Positions 40,158-50,721 are shown, counted from the first letter of the stretch. The stretch: DNA of 64,000 nucleotides from JAAFIW01 sp031414805 (GCA_031414805.1 JANOQJ010000026.1:154513-218512), one strand, 5' to 3'. Numbers and translations are program-made. Notes: generated by a model from the sequence alone, not told the origin.

Positions 40158-40475
40158 TCAACCAAAGTGGCAGATATAGTGGTAAGCCTCGGTCACGCGG
40201 ATATCGAACTTCGCATTGCCTGGCACGCTGAACTGCTCGCCAGCCGACGATCTGACCCACACCGCGCTGCCCGCCAGTTTGTATTCGCAACTACCGGCCA
40301 CGCATTCCATGATTTCGGGTGCCCCGGTGTTGAACGTCAAGGTAGCGGGCAATATCACGCCGACAGATTTTTTAGTGCCATCAGCCAGCATGACGCTGTG
40401 GCTGATGCATTTGCCGTCGAAATAAACATTGGCCTGTGGTGTCACGCTGGATACGGACAGTTGGGTGGTGGTCAT
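40158..40475 (-). CDS. ppnP: Pyrimidine/purine nucleoside phosphorylase PpnP
   Basis: 105 residues with the small cupin fold of DUF1255/PpnP: ANVYFDGKCISHSVMLADGT, KSVGVILPATLTFNTGAPEI and AWVRSSAGEQFSVPGNAKFD then YHYICHFG. Full length. PpnP splits purine and pyrimidine nucleosides with phosphate. ATG 40475 is preceded on the minus strand by an ACAGGCGTTC region with only a weak ribosome site. It lies 11 bp upstream of the GNAT gene on the same strand. Confidence 0.92.
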   Translation of the reverse strand: MTTTQLSVSSVTPQANVYFDGKCISHSVMLADGTKKSVGVILPATLTFNTGAPEIMECVAGSCEYKLAGSAVWVRSSAGEQFSVPGNAKFDIRVTEAYHYICHFG

Positions 40476-40605
40476 GAATGAACGCCTGTGGCGGTGGGGC
40501 AAAGCTGGTAATTTTAGGTGACGCTCCCGATCACTCATGGACAATCCCGCTGAATCCAAATGATCTGGCCGCCCGTACTCTGACTAACTGTTTGACTGAT
40601 TGCCC

Positions 40606-41211
40606 ATGCCAACCGAACCTCAAGACCTGTTGCTGATCACCCTGCTGGGCCGCGTGGCGGCGCGCGCCGATGGCGCTGCCAGTCAATCCGCCAGCGCCGA
40701 ACGCGCGCTGCGCGAGCTGTATGACCTGACCTCATCCAAGCTGTACGGCGTGGCGCTGCGCGTGGTGGGCAACCGCGACTGGGCGGAAGACGTACTGCAA
40801 GAGGCCTACCTGAACATCTGGCGCATTGCAGGTGACTACAAAGTGGCCTTGAGCCCGCCCATGGCCTGGATGGGCGTGATTGTGCGCAGCCGGGCGCTGG
40901 ATTTTTTGCGCCGCCGCACCAGCCAGCAGGCCGACGCGGGTGTGGAACTGGATGACTACATCAGCGAGACGGTGGCCAGCGACGCCGCTAACCCGATGGA
41001 CACCACCCAGGCCAGCGAGCAGGCGTGGGCGCTGCACGAGTGCTTACGCAAGCTGGAGGCCAAGCAGCGCGACGTCCTCAGCCTGGCCTATCTGCGCGAC
41101 CTGAGTCATGGCGAGCTGGCCACCCAGCTCAAGCTGCCGCTTGGCACCGTGAAAACCTGGATTCGCCGGGGCATTGAGCAGCTGCGCGGCTGCATGGCGA
41201 GGTTTGCATGA
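40606..41211 (+). CDS. ECF RNA polymerase sigma factor (SigK-like)
   Basis: 201 residues. Region 2 includes RALRELYDLTSSKLYGVALR and DWAEDVLQEAYLNIWR; region 4 has LSLAYLRDLSHGELATQLKL and PLGTVKTWIRRG. It overlaps the anti-sigma gene by ATGA, the usual layout of the SigK-RskA pair. Such sigma factors respond to envelope or oxidative signals; targets here are not evident, although exported DUF4331/lipoprotein genes are 10 kb away. Confidence 0.92.
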   Translation: MPTEPQDLLLITLLGRVAARADGAASQSASAERALRELYDLTSSKLYGVALRVVGNRDWAEDVLQEAYLNIWRIAGDYKVALSPPMAWMGVIVRSRALDFLRRRTSQQADAGVELDDYISETVASDAANPMDTTQASEQAWALHECLRKLEAKQRDVLSLAYLRDLSHGELATQLKLPLGTVKTWIRRGIEQLRGCMARFA

Positions 41212-42020
41212 ACTTGGCTCACAACCCTGCCCTGCTGGACCAGCTGGCAGCCAGCTACGCACTGGGCACCTTGCGCGGCGGCGCGCGCCGCCGCTTTGAG
41301 ACGCTGGCCCGCCAAAGCCCCACGGTGCGCGCTGCGGCCTTGTTGTGGCAAGAGCGTTTCACGTCGATCACCGAGCTGCAAACAGCCGACGCGCCGAGCC
41401 CCAATGTGTGGAAACGCATTGAAAACGTGCTGGCGGCGCAGCGCCAGTCGGTTTCGGTGCCGCAAGACAGCGGTTTGTTGACGCAGTTGCGCCGTTCGCT
41501 GAACCGTTGGCGCGGTGCTGCGCTGGCCGGTGGCCTGGCCACTGCGGCCGCCGTGGTGGTGGGCGTGAACCTGAGTGGTCAGGTTAGTAACCAGGCACAG
41601 CAGCTGGCACAAGCCGCGCAGCAAGCCACCCAGATCAACCAGCAAAACACGCAGCTGGTAGCTCAGTTGGCGGCTGCACCACAGATTCAATACGTGGCGG
41701 TCCTGGCCGACGACAAAGCCGACGCTTCGGTGCTGGTGACTTTCGACCCCAAAAACCAGCGCCTGACCTTGAAACGTGTGGGTAGCTTCCAGGAAGGTGC
41801 GGACCAATCGCTGCAACTGTGGGCATTGAAATCCGGTGGGCCGCAATCGCTCGGGGTGTTGGGCGGCGAGCCCGTCATTCGCTTGACGGCGGCGCAAGGT
41901 CAAGTCAGTGAAGTGCCCACGCTGGCTATCAGTCTGGAACCCAAGGGCGGCGCGCCGGTGGGCAGTGGTCCAACCGGACCTGTGCTGTTCAAAGGAGCCC
42001 TGCTGCAGACCGCGCTGTGA
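41208..42020 (+). CDS. Anti-sigma factor, RskA family
   Basis: 270 residues: a cytosolic N-terminal anti-sigma domain (DQLAASYALGTLRGGARRRF, ETLARQSPTVRAAALLWQER), one membrane helix at ~103-121 (GAALAGGLATAAAVVVGVNL), then a periplasmic RskA domain (QYVAVLADDKADASVLVTFD; LWALKSGGPQSLGVLG). A Gln-rich coiled-coil-like segment (residues ~125-155) follows the helix. It should hold the upstream ECF sigma factor inactive until the signal triggers release. Confidence 0.92.
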   Translation: MNLAHNPALLDQLAASYALGTLRGGARRRFETLARQSPTVRAAALLWQERFTSITELQTADAPSPNVWKRIENVLAAQRQSVSVPQDSGLLTQLRRSLNRWRGAALAGGLATAAAVVVGVNLSGQVSNQAQQLAQAAQQATQINQQNTQLVAQLAAAPQIQYVAVLADDKADASVLVTFDPKNQRLTLKRVGSFQEGADQSLQLWALKSGGPQSLGVLGGEPVIRLTAAQGQVSEVPTLAISLEPKGGAPVGSGPTGPVLFKGALLQTAL

Positions 42021-42050
42021 TTTATTTTGTCAGTGATCAGGTACGCTCAA

Positions 42051-42110
42051 ATGCTATTTTTTTGATAGCTGCTTGAGCAGTATTCATAAGGGCTAGAAGC
42101 CCGTTTTCGT
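42051..42110 (+). repeat. TAGCTGCTTGAGCAG-type interspersed repeat
   Basis: ATGCTATTTTTTTGATAGC, TGCTTGAGCAGTATTCAT, AAGGGCTAG and a CCGTTTTCGT tail, between convergent genes. Confidence 0.88.
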
Positions 42111-42117
42111 TAAAAAT

Positions 42118-42840
42118 TCAACGCCAGTGATGGCCACGGTGCCCGTGGTGGTAACCGTGGTGCCTGTAGCCCCCACCATGGCGCACGTAGCCCAGATTCA
42201 GCGAAATACCCACGGGCGGGTAGTACGGGCGGTACACGGGCTCGGCCACCACATAGGTGGGCGGCGCGGCGACCACGGTTTGCACCATGGGTGGGTTAAC
42301 GTAGACAGCTTGCGGCGGCGAATCGATGGGTGCAGACACAGCGCCCACTGGCGTGACTTGCAGGCGCACATAGGGGCCGGGGTCTTGCGCCATTTGGGTG
42401 GTGTATTGACGACCACCAAATTCGTAAACCACGGTGTAAGACACAGCGCGGTTTTCGTAAAAAGTTTGGGTGTTGCAAACCTGCTGGTTTTGCACCTGGT
42501 TTCCGCGCTCGCCTTCAATGTTATTGCCCAGAATGGCACCGCCCACGATGCCCAGGATAGTGGCAGCCGCGTTACCGCTGCCCTGGCCTATCGCATTGCC
42601 AATCGCGCCACCAGCCAGTGCACCAATGGCTGCACCGCCGCCTGATCTTTGCTGAGGCACCGCCACCTGCTGCACGCTGCACACCTGTCGCGGCACCGCC
42701 ACTTGCTGCACCACTGGCGTGCTGGAAATCACGCGGCCCATATCTTGTGCTTGTGCCTGGTCTTGTGGCTGCAAGGCAGTTTGTGCGGAAGCGCCAGCAG
42801 CAGCCAGCGCCAGCGCGGAAAAAACAAGGATGTTTTTCAT
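42118..42840 (-). CDS. Exported glycine-zipper (2TM) protein with His/Gly-rich tail
   Basis: 240 residues: signal peptide (ILVFSALALAAAGASAQT), a Gln-rich segment with paired cysteines, then the glycine-zipper helix pair GGGAAIGALAGGAIGNAIGQ and ILGIVGGAILGNNIEG. The C-terminus is rich in His, Gly and Tyr (GGYRHHGYHHGHRGHHW) and could bind metal. SlyB/YMGG-like proteins insert in the outer membrane or periplasm. ATG 42840 is preceded by GGAGTTACCCC (minus strand). Confidence 0.8.
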   Translation of the reverse strand: MKNILVFSALALAAAGASAQTALQPQDQAQAQDMGRVISSTPVVQQVAVPRQVCSVQQVAVPQQRSGGGAAIGALAGGAIGNAIGQGSGNAAATILGIVGGAILGNNIEGERGNQVQNQQVCNTQTFYENRAVSYTVVYEFGGRQYTTQMAQDPGPYVRLQVTPVGAVSAPIDSPPQAVYVNPPMVQTVVAAPPTYVVAEPVYRPYYPPVGISLNLGYVRHGGGYRHHGYHHGHRGHHWR

Positions 42841-42949
42841 GGGGTAACTCCAAAAAAGGCGAAGTGCTGAAATTTTAGGCAATAGACATTCGCTTGCGAA
42901 GCCCAGTTCCCGTAAAGCACGGGTAAATAACGCGCGACTGGCTAATCGG

Positions 42950-43306
42950 TCACACCCGCTGGGCCCAAACGGTCAAATCAAAACCCACTGTTACATCCCC
43001 GGTACCCCACACCACCACCGGCCGTTTGATCACGCTGGGTTGCGTTTGCATCAACGCCATGGCGCTGTCTGCATCCACGACACCCGCTTGAACAGTGGCG
43101 TCCAGCTTGCGCCAGGTGGTGCCCTGGCGGTTGAGCAGTTTTTCCCAACCGAATGCCTTGACCCAGTGGGCCAGTTCCACCGTGGGGACGCCGTGGATTT
43201 TGAAGTTGTAAAAGTTGTGTTCAATACCCTGCGACACCAGCCAGGCACGGGCTTTTTTGACGGTGTCGCAGTTGGGTATGCCGTACACGGTGATGGGGTG
43301 GTTCAT
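42950..43306 (-). CDS. ArsC/Spx-family thioredoxin-fold protein (YffB-like)
   Basis: 118 residues with the family opening ITVYGIPNCDTVKKARAWL, one catalytic-type cysteine (C in PNCDT), then YNFKIHGVPTVELAHWVKAF and PSVIKRPVVVWGTGDVTVGF. It belongs to the glutathione-dependent reductase-like YffB group rather than true arsenate reductase. Starts at 43315 and 43318 are possible. It diverges from folC. Confidence 0.87.
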   Translation of the reverse strand: MNHPITVYGIPNCDTVKKARAWLVSQGIEHNFYNFKIHGVPTVELAHWVKAFGWEKLLNRQGTTWRKLDATVQAGVVDADSAMALMQTQPSVIKRPVVVWGTGDVTVGFDLTVWAQRV

Positions 43307-43366
43307 GGCTGCCATCATCGTGCAAAGCGGTGGGCCACAATCGGCTGCTTTCGCAAACCCCGTTTC

Positions 43367-44737
43367 ATGCAAACCCCACGCTCAACGCTCTCTGACTGGC
43401 TGGCCCACGCCGAAAAACTGCATCCCACGAGCATCGACATGGGTCTGGATCGGGTTCGGGCTGTGGCCCAACGCATGAAGCTGAAGCTGGACTGCACGGT
43501 GATCACCGTGGCTGGCACCAACGGCAAAGGCTCCACCTGCGCCATGCTGGAGGCCATTTTGCTGGCGGCGGGTTATCGATGCGGGCTGTACACGTCGCCG
43601 CACCTGGTGCATTTTGAAGAGCGCTGCCGTGTGCTGGGCGACATTGCTCAGGCGGATGACCTGGTAGCCCACTTTCAAAGCGTGGAAGACGCCCGCGCGG
43701 AGCAATCGCTCACCTACTTCGAGTTCACCACCCTGGCGATTTTGAGTCTGCTGGCCGCGTCAAAACTGGACGTGGTCGTTCTGGAAGTGGGCCTGGGCGG
43801 GCGGCTGGATGCGGTGAACATCATCGACGCCGATTGCGCCATCATCACCAGCGTGGCGCTGGACCACATGGCTATTTTGGGCGCTGACCGCGAAGCGATT
43901 GGCTTTGAAAAAGCGGGCATCCTGCGCGCCGGTCGCCCTGCCATCATCAGTGACCCTGCGCCGCCCGACAGTGTGCTGGCCCACGCACAAGCCATCGGTG
44001 CCGACGTCTGGCGGTTTGGCCCCGATTTCTCAGTCGAATCTCCCGCCGGCCAGGAGCGCCAGCAGTGGACCTGGGCGGCCAGCGCGGCCAAAGGCGGGCG
44101 TCGCTACCCCGGCTTGGCCTATCCCGCGCTGCGCGGTGCAAACCAATTGGTCAATGCCGCCGGTGTGTTGGCGGCGCTGGAATCGCTGCGCCCGCTCATC
44201 CCGGTGACCGCGCAAGCCATTCGACAGGGCCTGAGCGTGGTCGAACTGCCAGGCCGTTTTCAAATGGTGCCTGGCCAGCCCGCGCTGGTGCTGGACGTGG
44301 CGCACAACCCGCACGCGGTGGCCGCGCTGGCTGCCAACCTGGACGCGATGGGCTTTTTCCCCTGTACCCACGCTGTGTTTGGTGCCATGGCCGACAAAGA
44401 CATTGCCGACCTGCTGCCCCGCATCAACCCGCTGATCGACCGCTGGTATTTCACCGACCTGCCCACACCACGCGCCGCCACTGCCGTGCAGCTTCACGCG
44501 CAGTGGCAAGCGCAAAACACACGGCACGAGGTGAAGGCCAGCCTGCACACTTCCCCACAGTCAGCACTGCAAGCGGCCGCTTTGGCCTCAGAGCCCGCCG
44601 ATAGAATCGTGGTGTTTGGATCGTTTTACACCGTGGGCGGCGTGCTGGCAGATGGCGTACCCCGTCTCTTCCCGGGGGTCCACACCTCACAGTCCGCCAC
44701 GGCACCCAACATTCCCCACACCCATGCCTCTGTTTAA
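43367..44737 (+). CDS. folC: Bifunctional folylpolyglutamate/dihydrofolate synthase
   Basis: 456 residues. The ATP site is TVITVAGTNGKGSTCAMLEA near 46-65; other blocks are YTSPHLVHFEERCRV, EVGLGGRLDAVNI, TSVALDHMAILG and the C-terminal domain VLDVAHNPHAVAALAANLD. It adds glutamate to dihydropteroate and folates. The ATG at 43367 gives the conserved N-terminus (LSDWLAHAEKLHPTSIDMGL). It overlaps dedD by 14 bp, and folC-dedD-cvpA-purF is a common order in this class. Confidence 0.95.
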   Translation: MQTPRSTLSDWLAHAEKLHPTSIDMGLDRVRAVAQRMKLKLDCTVITVAGTNGKGSTCAMLEAILLAAGYRCGLYTSPHLVHFEERCRVLGDIAQADDLVAHFQSVEDARAEQSLTYFEFTTLAILSLLAASKLDVVVLEVGLGGRLDAVNIIDADCAIITSVALDHMAILGADREAIGFEKAGILRAGRPAIISDPAPPDSVLAHAQAIGADVWRFGPDFSVESPAGQERQQWTWAASAAKGGRRYPGLAYPALRGANQLVNAAGVLAALESLRPLIPVTAQAIRQGLSVVELPGRFQMVPGQPALVLDVAHNPHAVAALAANLDAMGFFPCTHAVFGAMADKDIADLLPRINPLIDRWYFTDLPTPRAATAVQLHAQWQAQNTRHEVKASLHTSPQSALQAAALASEPADRIVVFGSFYTVGGVLADGVPRLFPGVHTSQSATAPNIPHTHASV

Positions 44738-45599
44738 TTTCCGAAAAAGTTCCAGCGATGGCACGCCCAGCGCACAGCCCGAAAGCGTGGAAACCCTGCG
44801 CCGACGTGCTCGCCACCGGCTGATCGGTGCCGTGGTGTTGGTGGCCATCGGTGTAGTGGGTTTTCCGATGCTGTTTGACACGCAACCGCGCCCCGTGGCG
44901 GTGGACCTGGACATTGAAATTCCCGACAAAGCCACGGCCAAACCGATGGCACCGCTTCCCCCGGCGCCGCGTGGCGCAGCGTCTGGGGTCACGCGGTCTG
45001 GGCCTGCACCAGTTGCCGCCTTGCCAGCCGCGTCTGCGGCAAAACCCACGACCTTGCCCACGGCCACACCGACCAGCAGCCGCGTGACGGCTGCAGCAAG
45101 CCTGGATGCCAAAGAAGAGGTGATTTCATCCACTTCTGAGCCAAAACGACCTGCAGCCCAAGCGGATACTGCTCAAGCAGCTATAAAAAAAGAAGCAGCA
45201 TCCAAACCTGAACCTAAACCCAAAGTCGAACCACCGCCTAAGCCTGAGCCAAAGCCTGAGCCCAAACCCGAGCCAACCCCAGCGCGCGCCGACGATGGTG
45301 CCAAAGCTCGCGCGTTGCTGGAGGGCCGCAGCCCTGAAGCCGCAGCAGCATCCGCACCGGCAGCCAGCGCGGGCCGTTTCATCGTGCAGGTCGGCGCGTT
45401 TGCTGACGCTGACAAGGCCCGCGAAACCCGCTTGAAAGTCGAAAAAGCTGGTCTGAAAACCTACACCCACGTAGCCGAAACCAAAGACGGCCCTCGCACC
45501 CGCGTACGCGTAGGCCCGTTTGCCAGCCGCGCCGAAGCGGACAAGGCGGCTGATCGCATCAAGGCGCTGGATCTGCCTGCGGCGATCCTCACGCTGTAA
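44724..45599 (+). CDS. dedD: SPOR-domain cell-division protein (DedD-like)
   Basis: 291 residues: a short cytosolic end, one membrane helix (~32-50, LIGAVVLVAIGVVGFPML), a long Pro/Ala/Lys/Glu linker and a C-terminal SPOR domain from ~218 (GRFIVQVGAFADADKARETR; RTRVRVGPFASRAEADKAAD). SPOR binds denuded septal peptidoglycan. A copy of the interspersed repeat core (45165-45191) sits in the linker and is translated as DTAQAAIKK without breaking the frame. Linker repeats PKPEPKPEPKPEP follow. Confidence 0.9.
   Translation: MPLFNFRKSSSDGTPSAQPESVETLRRRARHRLIGAVVLVAIGVVGFPMLFDTQPRPVAVDLDIEIPDKATAKPMAPLPPAPRGAASGVTRSGPAPVAALPAASAAKPTTLPTATPTSSRVTAAASLDAKEEVISSTSEPKRPAAQADTAQAAIKKEAASKPEPKPKVEPPPKPEPKPEPKPEPTPARADDGAKARALLEGRSPEAAAASAPAASAGRFIVQVGAFADADKARETRLKVEKAGLKTYTHVAETKDGPRTRVRVGPFASRAEADKAADRIKALDLPAAILTL
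45165..45191 (-). repeat. TAGCTGCTTGAGCAG-type repeat core inside dedD
   Basis: GATACTGCTCAAGCAGCTAT followed by AAAAAAA: the reverse orientation of the element core, read in frame in the disordered linker of DedD. Confidence 0.7.
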
Positions 45600-45609
45600 C
45601 CAAGCCAAG

Positions 45610-46095
45610 ATGGCCGTACTGGACTGGATTTTTATAGCTGTACTGCTGGCCTCCATGCTGCTGGGAGCCTGGCGCGGCTTGGTGTACGAGATGGTGTCTG
45701 TTGCTGGCTGGGTGGCTGCGTTTTTTGCGGCGCAGTGGTTTGCCGACGATGTGGCCGCTATGCTTCCTGTAGCTGGTGGAGCAAGCTCCATGCGCTACGC
45801 AGCCGGTTTTGTGCTTGTTTTCGTGGTGGTGGCGTTTGCTTGTGGTCTGGTGGCCTGGTTGACCAAAAAAGCGATAGAAGCCGTCGGTTTGCGCCCGGTC
45901 GACCGCACCCTGGGTGCCGCGTTTGGCGTGGTGCGCGGCGGCGTGGTGCTGCTGGCGTTTGCCGCCGTGGTGGGCATGACGCCCTTGAAATCGGGCGAGT
46001 GGTGGCAGGAGTCGGTGGGTGCTGACGTGCTGCAAGCCACCCTGCGCGGCATGAAACCGCTGCTGCCAGAAGATTTTGCAAAGCATTTGTCGTAA
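45610..46095 (+). CDS. cvpA: CvpA family inner-membrane protein
   Basis: 161 residues with four membrane helices (DWIFIAVLLASMLLGAWRGL; MVSVAGWVAAFFAAQWF; YAAGFVLVFVVVAFACGLVA; VVRGGVVLLAFAAVV), the conserved WRGLVYE and RPVDRTLGAAFGVVRG motifs, and a short polar end. CvpA is linked to colicin V export and envelope homeostasis. It begins 10 bp after dedD and precedes purF, the classical order. Confidence 0.92.
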   Translation: MAVLDWIFIAVLLASMLLGAWRGLVYEMVSVAGWVAAFFAAQWFADDVAAMLPVAGGASSMRYAAGFVLVFVVVAFACGLVAWLTKKAIEAVGLRPVDRTLGAAFGVVRGGVVLLAFAAVVGMTPLKSGEWWQESVGADVLQATLRGMKPLLPEDFAKHLS

Positions 46096-46101
46096 GAATA
46101 T

Positions 46102-46223
46102 TTTTGAACGCAAAGGACGCAAAAACTTCGCAAAGTACGCAGAAAAGAAAATCAGAACTCGAATTACTTTTTGGCTGTTCTTTTGCGACCTCTGCGTAAC
46201 CTCCGCGACCTCTGCGTTCAAAA
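46102..46223. repeat. Inverted-repeat element (TTTTTGAACGCA type)
   Basis: The ends are TTTTTGAACGCAAAGGACGC and its approximate reverse complement CTCTGCGTTCAAAA; the inner parts (CGCAAAAACTTCGCAAAGTA; GCGACCTCTGCGTAACCTCC) also pair or repeat. The ~120-bp element fills the cvpA-purF gap and has no coding capacity. Confidence 0.75.
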
Positions 46224-46258
46224 CTTCTCTAAGCCCCCCGTTTTATTGGAAATAAACC

Positions 46259-47761
<1,503 letters not shown>

Positions 47762-47790
47762 GACCCCGCACTTCAATTTAAGAGAAATCA

Positions 47791-47837
47791 GCCTCTAGCC
47801 CTTGTAAATACTGCTCAAGCAGCTATCAAAAACATAG
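47791..47837 (-). repeat. TAGCTGCTTGAGCAG-type interspersed repeat
   Basis: GCCTCTAGCCCTTGTAAATA, CTGCTCAAGCAGCTATCAAA and AACATAG: a reverse copy between purF and metZ. Confidence 0.85.
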
Positions 47838-47852
47838 TAATCAGCCATCGAT

Positions 47853-49067
47853 ATGAACGCCAAAGCCCTCCCATCCGGCCTGCACCGCGACACGCTGGCC
47901 GTGCGCGCTGGCATCGAACGAAGCCAGCACGGTGAAAACTCCGAGGCGCTGTACCTGACCAGCGGCTTTGTGCAGCCCGACGCCGAAACCGCCGCCCGCC
48001 GCTTCGCTGCCATTGGCGACGGCTACACCTACGGCCGCACCTCCAACCCCACCGTGACCAGCTTTGAGCAGCGCCTGGCTGCGATGGAGGGCACCGAAGC
48101 GGCGATCGGCGCGTCCACCGGCATGGGTGCCATCTTGATGATGTGCATGGGGCTGCTGAAGGCCGGTGACCATGTGATCTGCTCGCGCTCGGTGTTTGGC
48201 TCCACCATGAACCTGCTGGGCCGCGAGTTTGGCAAATTCGGGGTGGAAACCACCTTCGTCTCGCAAACCGACATCAGCGAATGGCGTGCTGCTTTGAAAC
48301 CGGCCACAAAACTTCTCTTTGCCGAAACGCCCACCAACCCGCTGACCGATGTGTGCGACATCCAGGCGCTGGCCGACCTGGCGCACAACGCGGGTGCACT
48401 GCTCGCCGTGGACAACTGCTTTTGCTCGCCCGCCTTGCAGCGCCCCGTTGAAATGGGCGCCGACCTGGTGATTCACTCCGGCACCAAGTACCTGGACGGC
48501 CAGGGCCGCGTGATGGCCGGCGCCGTGTGCGGGCCGTCGCGCCTGATCGTTGATGTGTTCAGCCCGGTGGTACGCACCGCGGGCATGACCTTGTCGCCGT
48601 TCAACGCCTGGGTGGTGCTCAAAGGCCTGGAGACGCTGGGCATTCGCATGCAGGCGCAGTGCGCCAACGCGCTGGCGTTTGCGCAGTGGCTGCAAACGCA
48701 TCCCAAGGTGTCGCGGGTCTACTACCCGGGTCTGGCCTCGCACCCGCAGCACGCGCTGGCCATGCGCCAGCAGTCGGGCCAAGGCGGCGCGGTGGTGTCG
48801 TTTGATGTGCTGGGTGGTGATCCTGCGTCCGCGAAAGCCAACGCCTTCCACGTGATCGACAGCACCCAAGTGGTCAGCATCGCCACCAACCTGGGCGACA
48901 CCAAAACCATCATCACCCACCCCGCCACCACCTCACATGGCCGCTTGACCGAAGACCAACGCCAGGCGGCAGGCATCGGCCAGGGTTTGATACGGGTGGC
49001 GGTGGGCCTGGAACACATTGACGACATCAAAGCCGACTTGCTGCGCGGCCTGGACACATTGGCATGA
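47853..49067 (+). CDS. metZ: O-succinylhomoserine sulfhydrylase
   Basis: 404 residues of the Cys/Met metabolism PLP family. The Schiff-base lysine is in VIHSGTKYLDGQGRVMAG (about K211); other landmarks are GYTYGRTSNPTVTSFEQRLA and the C-terminal THPATTSHGRLTEDQRQAAG with RVAVGLEHIDD. It makes homocysteine from O-succinylhomoserine and sulfide. Following purF is typical for betaproteobacterial metZ. Its stop overlaps the gltX start (ATGA). Confidence 0.95.
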   Translation: MNAKALPSGLHRDTLAVRAGIERSQHGENSEALYLTSGFVQPDAETAARRFAAIGDGYTYGRTSNPTVTSFEQRLAAMEGTEAAIGASTGMGAILMMCMGLLKAGDHVICSRSVFGSTMNLLGREFGKFGVETTFVSQTDISEWRAALKPATKLLFAETPTNPLTDVCDIQALADLAHNAGALLAVDNCFCSPALQRPVEMGADLVIHSGTKYLDGQGRVMAGAVCGPSRLIVDVFSPVVRTAGMTLSPFNAWVVLKGLETLGIRMQAQCANALAFAQWLQTHPKVSRVYYPGLASHPQHALAMRQQSGQGGAVVSFDVLGGDPASAKANAFHVIDSTQVVSIATNLGDTKTIITHPATTSHGRLTEDQRQAAGIGQGLIRVAVGLEHIDDIKADLLRGLDTLA

Positions 49068-50503
49068 CCCCCACTCAATTGCATACGCGCACCCGCTTCG
49101 CACCCTCCCCCACGGGCTTCATCCACCTGGGCAACATCCGCTCAGCGCTGTACCCGTGGGCCTTTGCCCGCGCCACCGGTGGCGACTTTATTTTGCGCAT
49201 CGAAGACACCGATGAAGACCGCTCCACGCAAGCGGCGGTCGATGTGATCATCGATGGCATGGCCTGGCTGGGTCTGAACCACGACGAAGGGCCGTTCTAC
49301 CAAATGCAGCGGATTGCCCGCTACAAGGAAGTGCTGGCGCAGCTGCACGCAGCGGGGCATGTGTACCCCTGTTACATGAGCGTGGCCGAGCTCGACGCCT
49401 TGCGCGAGCAGCAAATGGCCAGCAAGCAAAAGCCGCGTTACGACGGCACCTGGCGTCCCGAGCCCGGCAAGGCCCTCCCGCCCGTGCCCGAAGGCGTGCA
49501 ACCGGTACTGCGTTTCAAAAACCCCATCGGCGGGTTGGTGGTGTGGGACGACAAGGTCAAGGGCCGCATCGAGATCAGCAACGACGAACTGGATGATTTG
49601 GTGATTGCCCGCCCCGCGAAACCGGGTGAGACCGTGGGCACGCCCACTTACAACTTCTGCGTGGTGGTCGACGACATCGACATGACCATCACCCACGTGA
49701 TTCGCGGCGACGACCACGTGAACAACACGCCTCGCCAGATCAATATCTTCAAGGCTCTCGGCAAAGAGCCGCCGATCTACGCACATCTGCCCACCGTGCT
49801 GACCGAAGCATTAGACGAGCACGGCGAGAAACACATCGTCAAAATGAGCAAGCGCAACGGCGCCAAAGCCGTGACCGCTTACCGCGACGAAGGCTACTTG
49901 CCCGATGCGATGGTGAACTACCTGGCCCGCCTGGGCTGGAGCCACGGCGACGATGAAATCTTCAGCCGCGAGCAGTTTGTGCAATGGTTCAACCTGGACC
50001 ACTTGGGCAAAAGCGCCGCTCAGTTTGACGAAGCCAAGCTGCGCTGGGTCAATGCCCAACACCTGAAGGCGATGGCCGATGAAGCGCTGGCGCCCTTGGT
50101 CTTGCAGCAGCTCACCACGCGTGGCATCGCAACCGACGAGCGCTTGCCCGCACTGTGCGGTTTGCTCAAAGACCGCTGCGACACCACCGTCGCGCTGGCC
50201 GATTGGGTTGCAAAATTTTATGTCGACGTTCAGGCCTCCACCGACGAATTGGCACAGCACGTCACCCCAACCGTCCAGCCTGCGTTGGTGTTGTTGATTG
50301 ACAAGCTCAGCGCCTGCGAGTGGAGCAAACCCGCTATTGCCGCCGCGCTAAAAGAAGTGCTGGCCGCCACCGGCCTGAAAATGCCGCAACTGGCCATGGC
50401 GGTACGCGTGCTGGTGCTGGGCACCGCACAAACGCCGTCACTGGATGCGGTGCTGGCCCTGCTCACACGCACGCAAGTCTTGCAGCGGCTGAGAATCGAT
50501 TGA
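49064..50503 (+). CDS. gltX: Glutamyl-tRNA synthetase
   Basis: 479 residues. The HIGH-type motif FAPSPTGFIHLGNIRSALYP is near residue 12-31 and the KMSKR motif HIVKMSKRNGAKAV near 258. Class I catalytic fold followed by an all-helical anticodon-binding half. It charges tRNA-Glu; a tRNA-Glu gene lies 143 bp downstream in the tRNA cluster. It overlaps metZ by 4 nt. Confidence 0.96.
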   Translation: MTPTQLHTRTRFAPSPTGFIHLGNIRSALYPWAFARATGGDFILRIEDTDEDRSTQAAVDVIIDGMAWLGLNHDEGPFYQMQRIARYKEVLAQLHAAGHVYPCYMSVAELDALREQQMASKQKPRYDGTWRPEPGKALPPVPEGVQPVLRFKNPIGGLVVWDDKVKGRIEISNDELDDLVIARPAKPGETVGTPTYNFCVVVDDIDMTITHVIRGDDHVNNTPRQINIFKALGKEPPIYAHLPTVLTEALDEHGEKHIVKMSKRNGAKAVTAYRDEGYLPDAMVNYLARLGWSHGDDEIFSREQFVQWFNLDHLGKSAAQFDEAKLRWVNAQHLKAMADEALAPLVLQQLTTRGIATDERLPALCGLLKDRCDTTVALADWVAKFYVDVQASTDELAQHVTPTVQPALVLLIDKLSACEWSKPAIAAALKEVLAATGLKMPQLAMAVRVLVLGTAQTPSLDAVLALLTRTQVLQRLRID

Positions 50504-50513
50504 TTTTTCAGCT

Positions 50514-50519
50514 TATAAT
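50514..50519 (+). promoter_or_regulatory. Putative -10 element of the tRNA operon promoter
   Basis: A perfect TATAAT 23 bp before tRNA-Ala, followed by a GC-rich run (CGGGGG). The matching -35 is unclear. Confidence 0.5.
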
Positions 50520-50541
50520 CTCAGGCTTCGCAGATTGCCCC

Positions 50542-50617
<76 letters not shown>

Positions 50618-50645
50618 GACAGTCTGATGAAGAAACAAGGTTTTT

Positions 50646-50721
50646 GACCCTATCGTCTAGAGGCCTAGGACATTACCCTTTCACGGTAAGTACCGGGGTT
50701 CGAATCCCCGTAGGGTCGCCA
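50646..50721 (+). tRNA. tRNA-Glu (TTC)
   Basis: 76 nt. The acceptor GACCCTA pairs with TAGGGTC; the anticodon loop CTTTCAC gives TTC; T arm CCGGGGTTCGAATCCCCG; CCA is encoded. Second gene of the Ala-Glu-Asp cluster. Confidence 0.95.
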
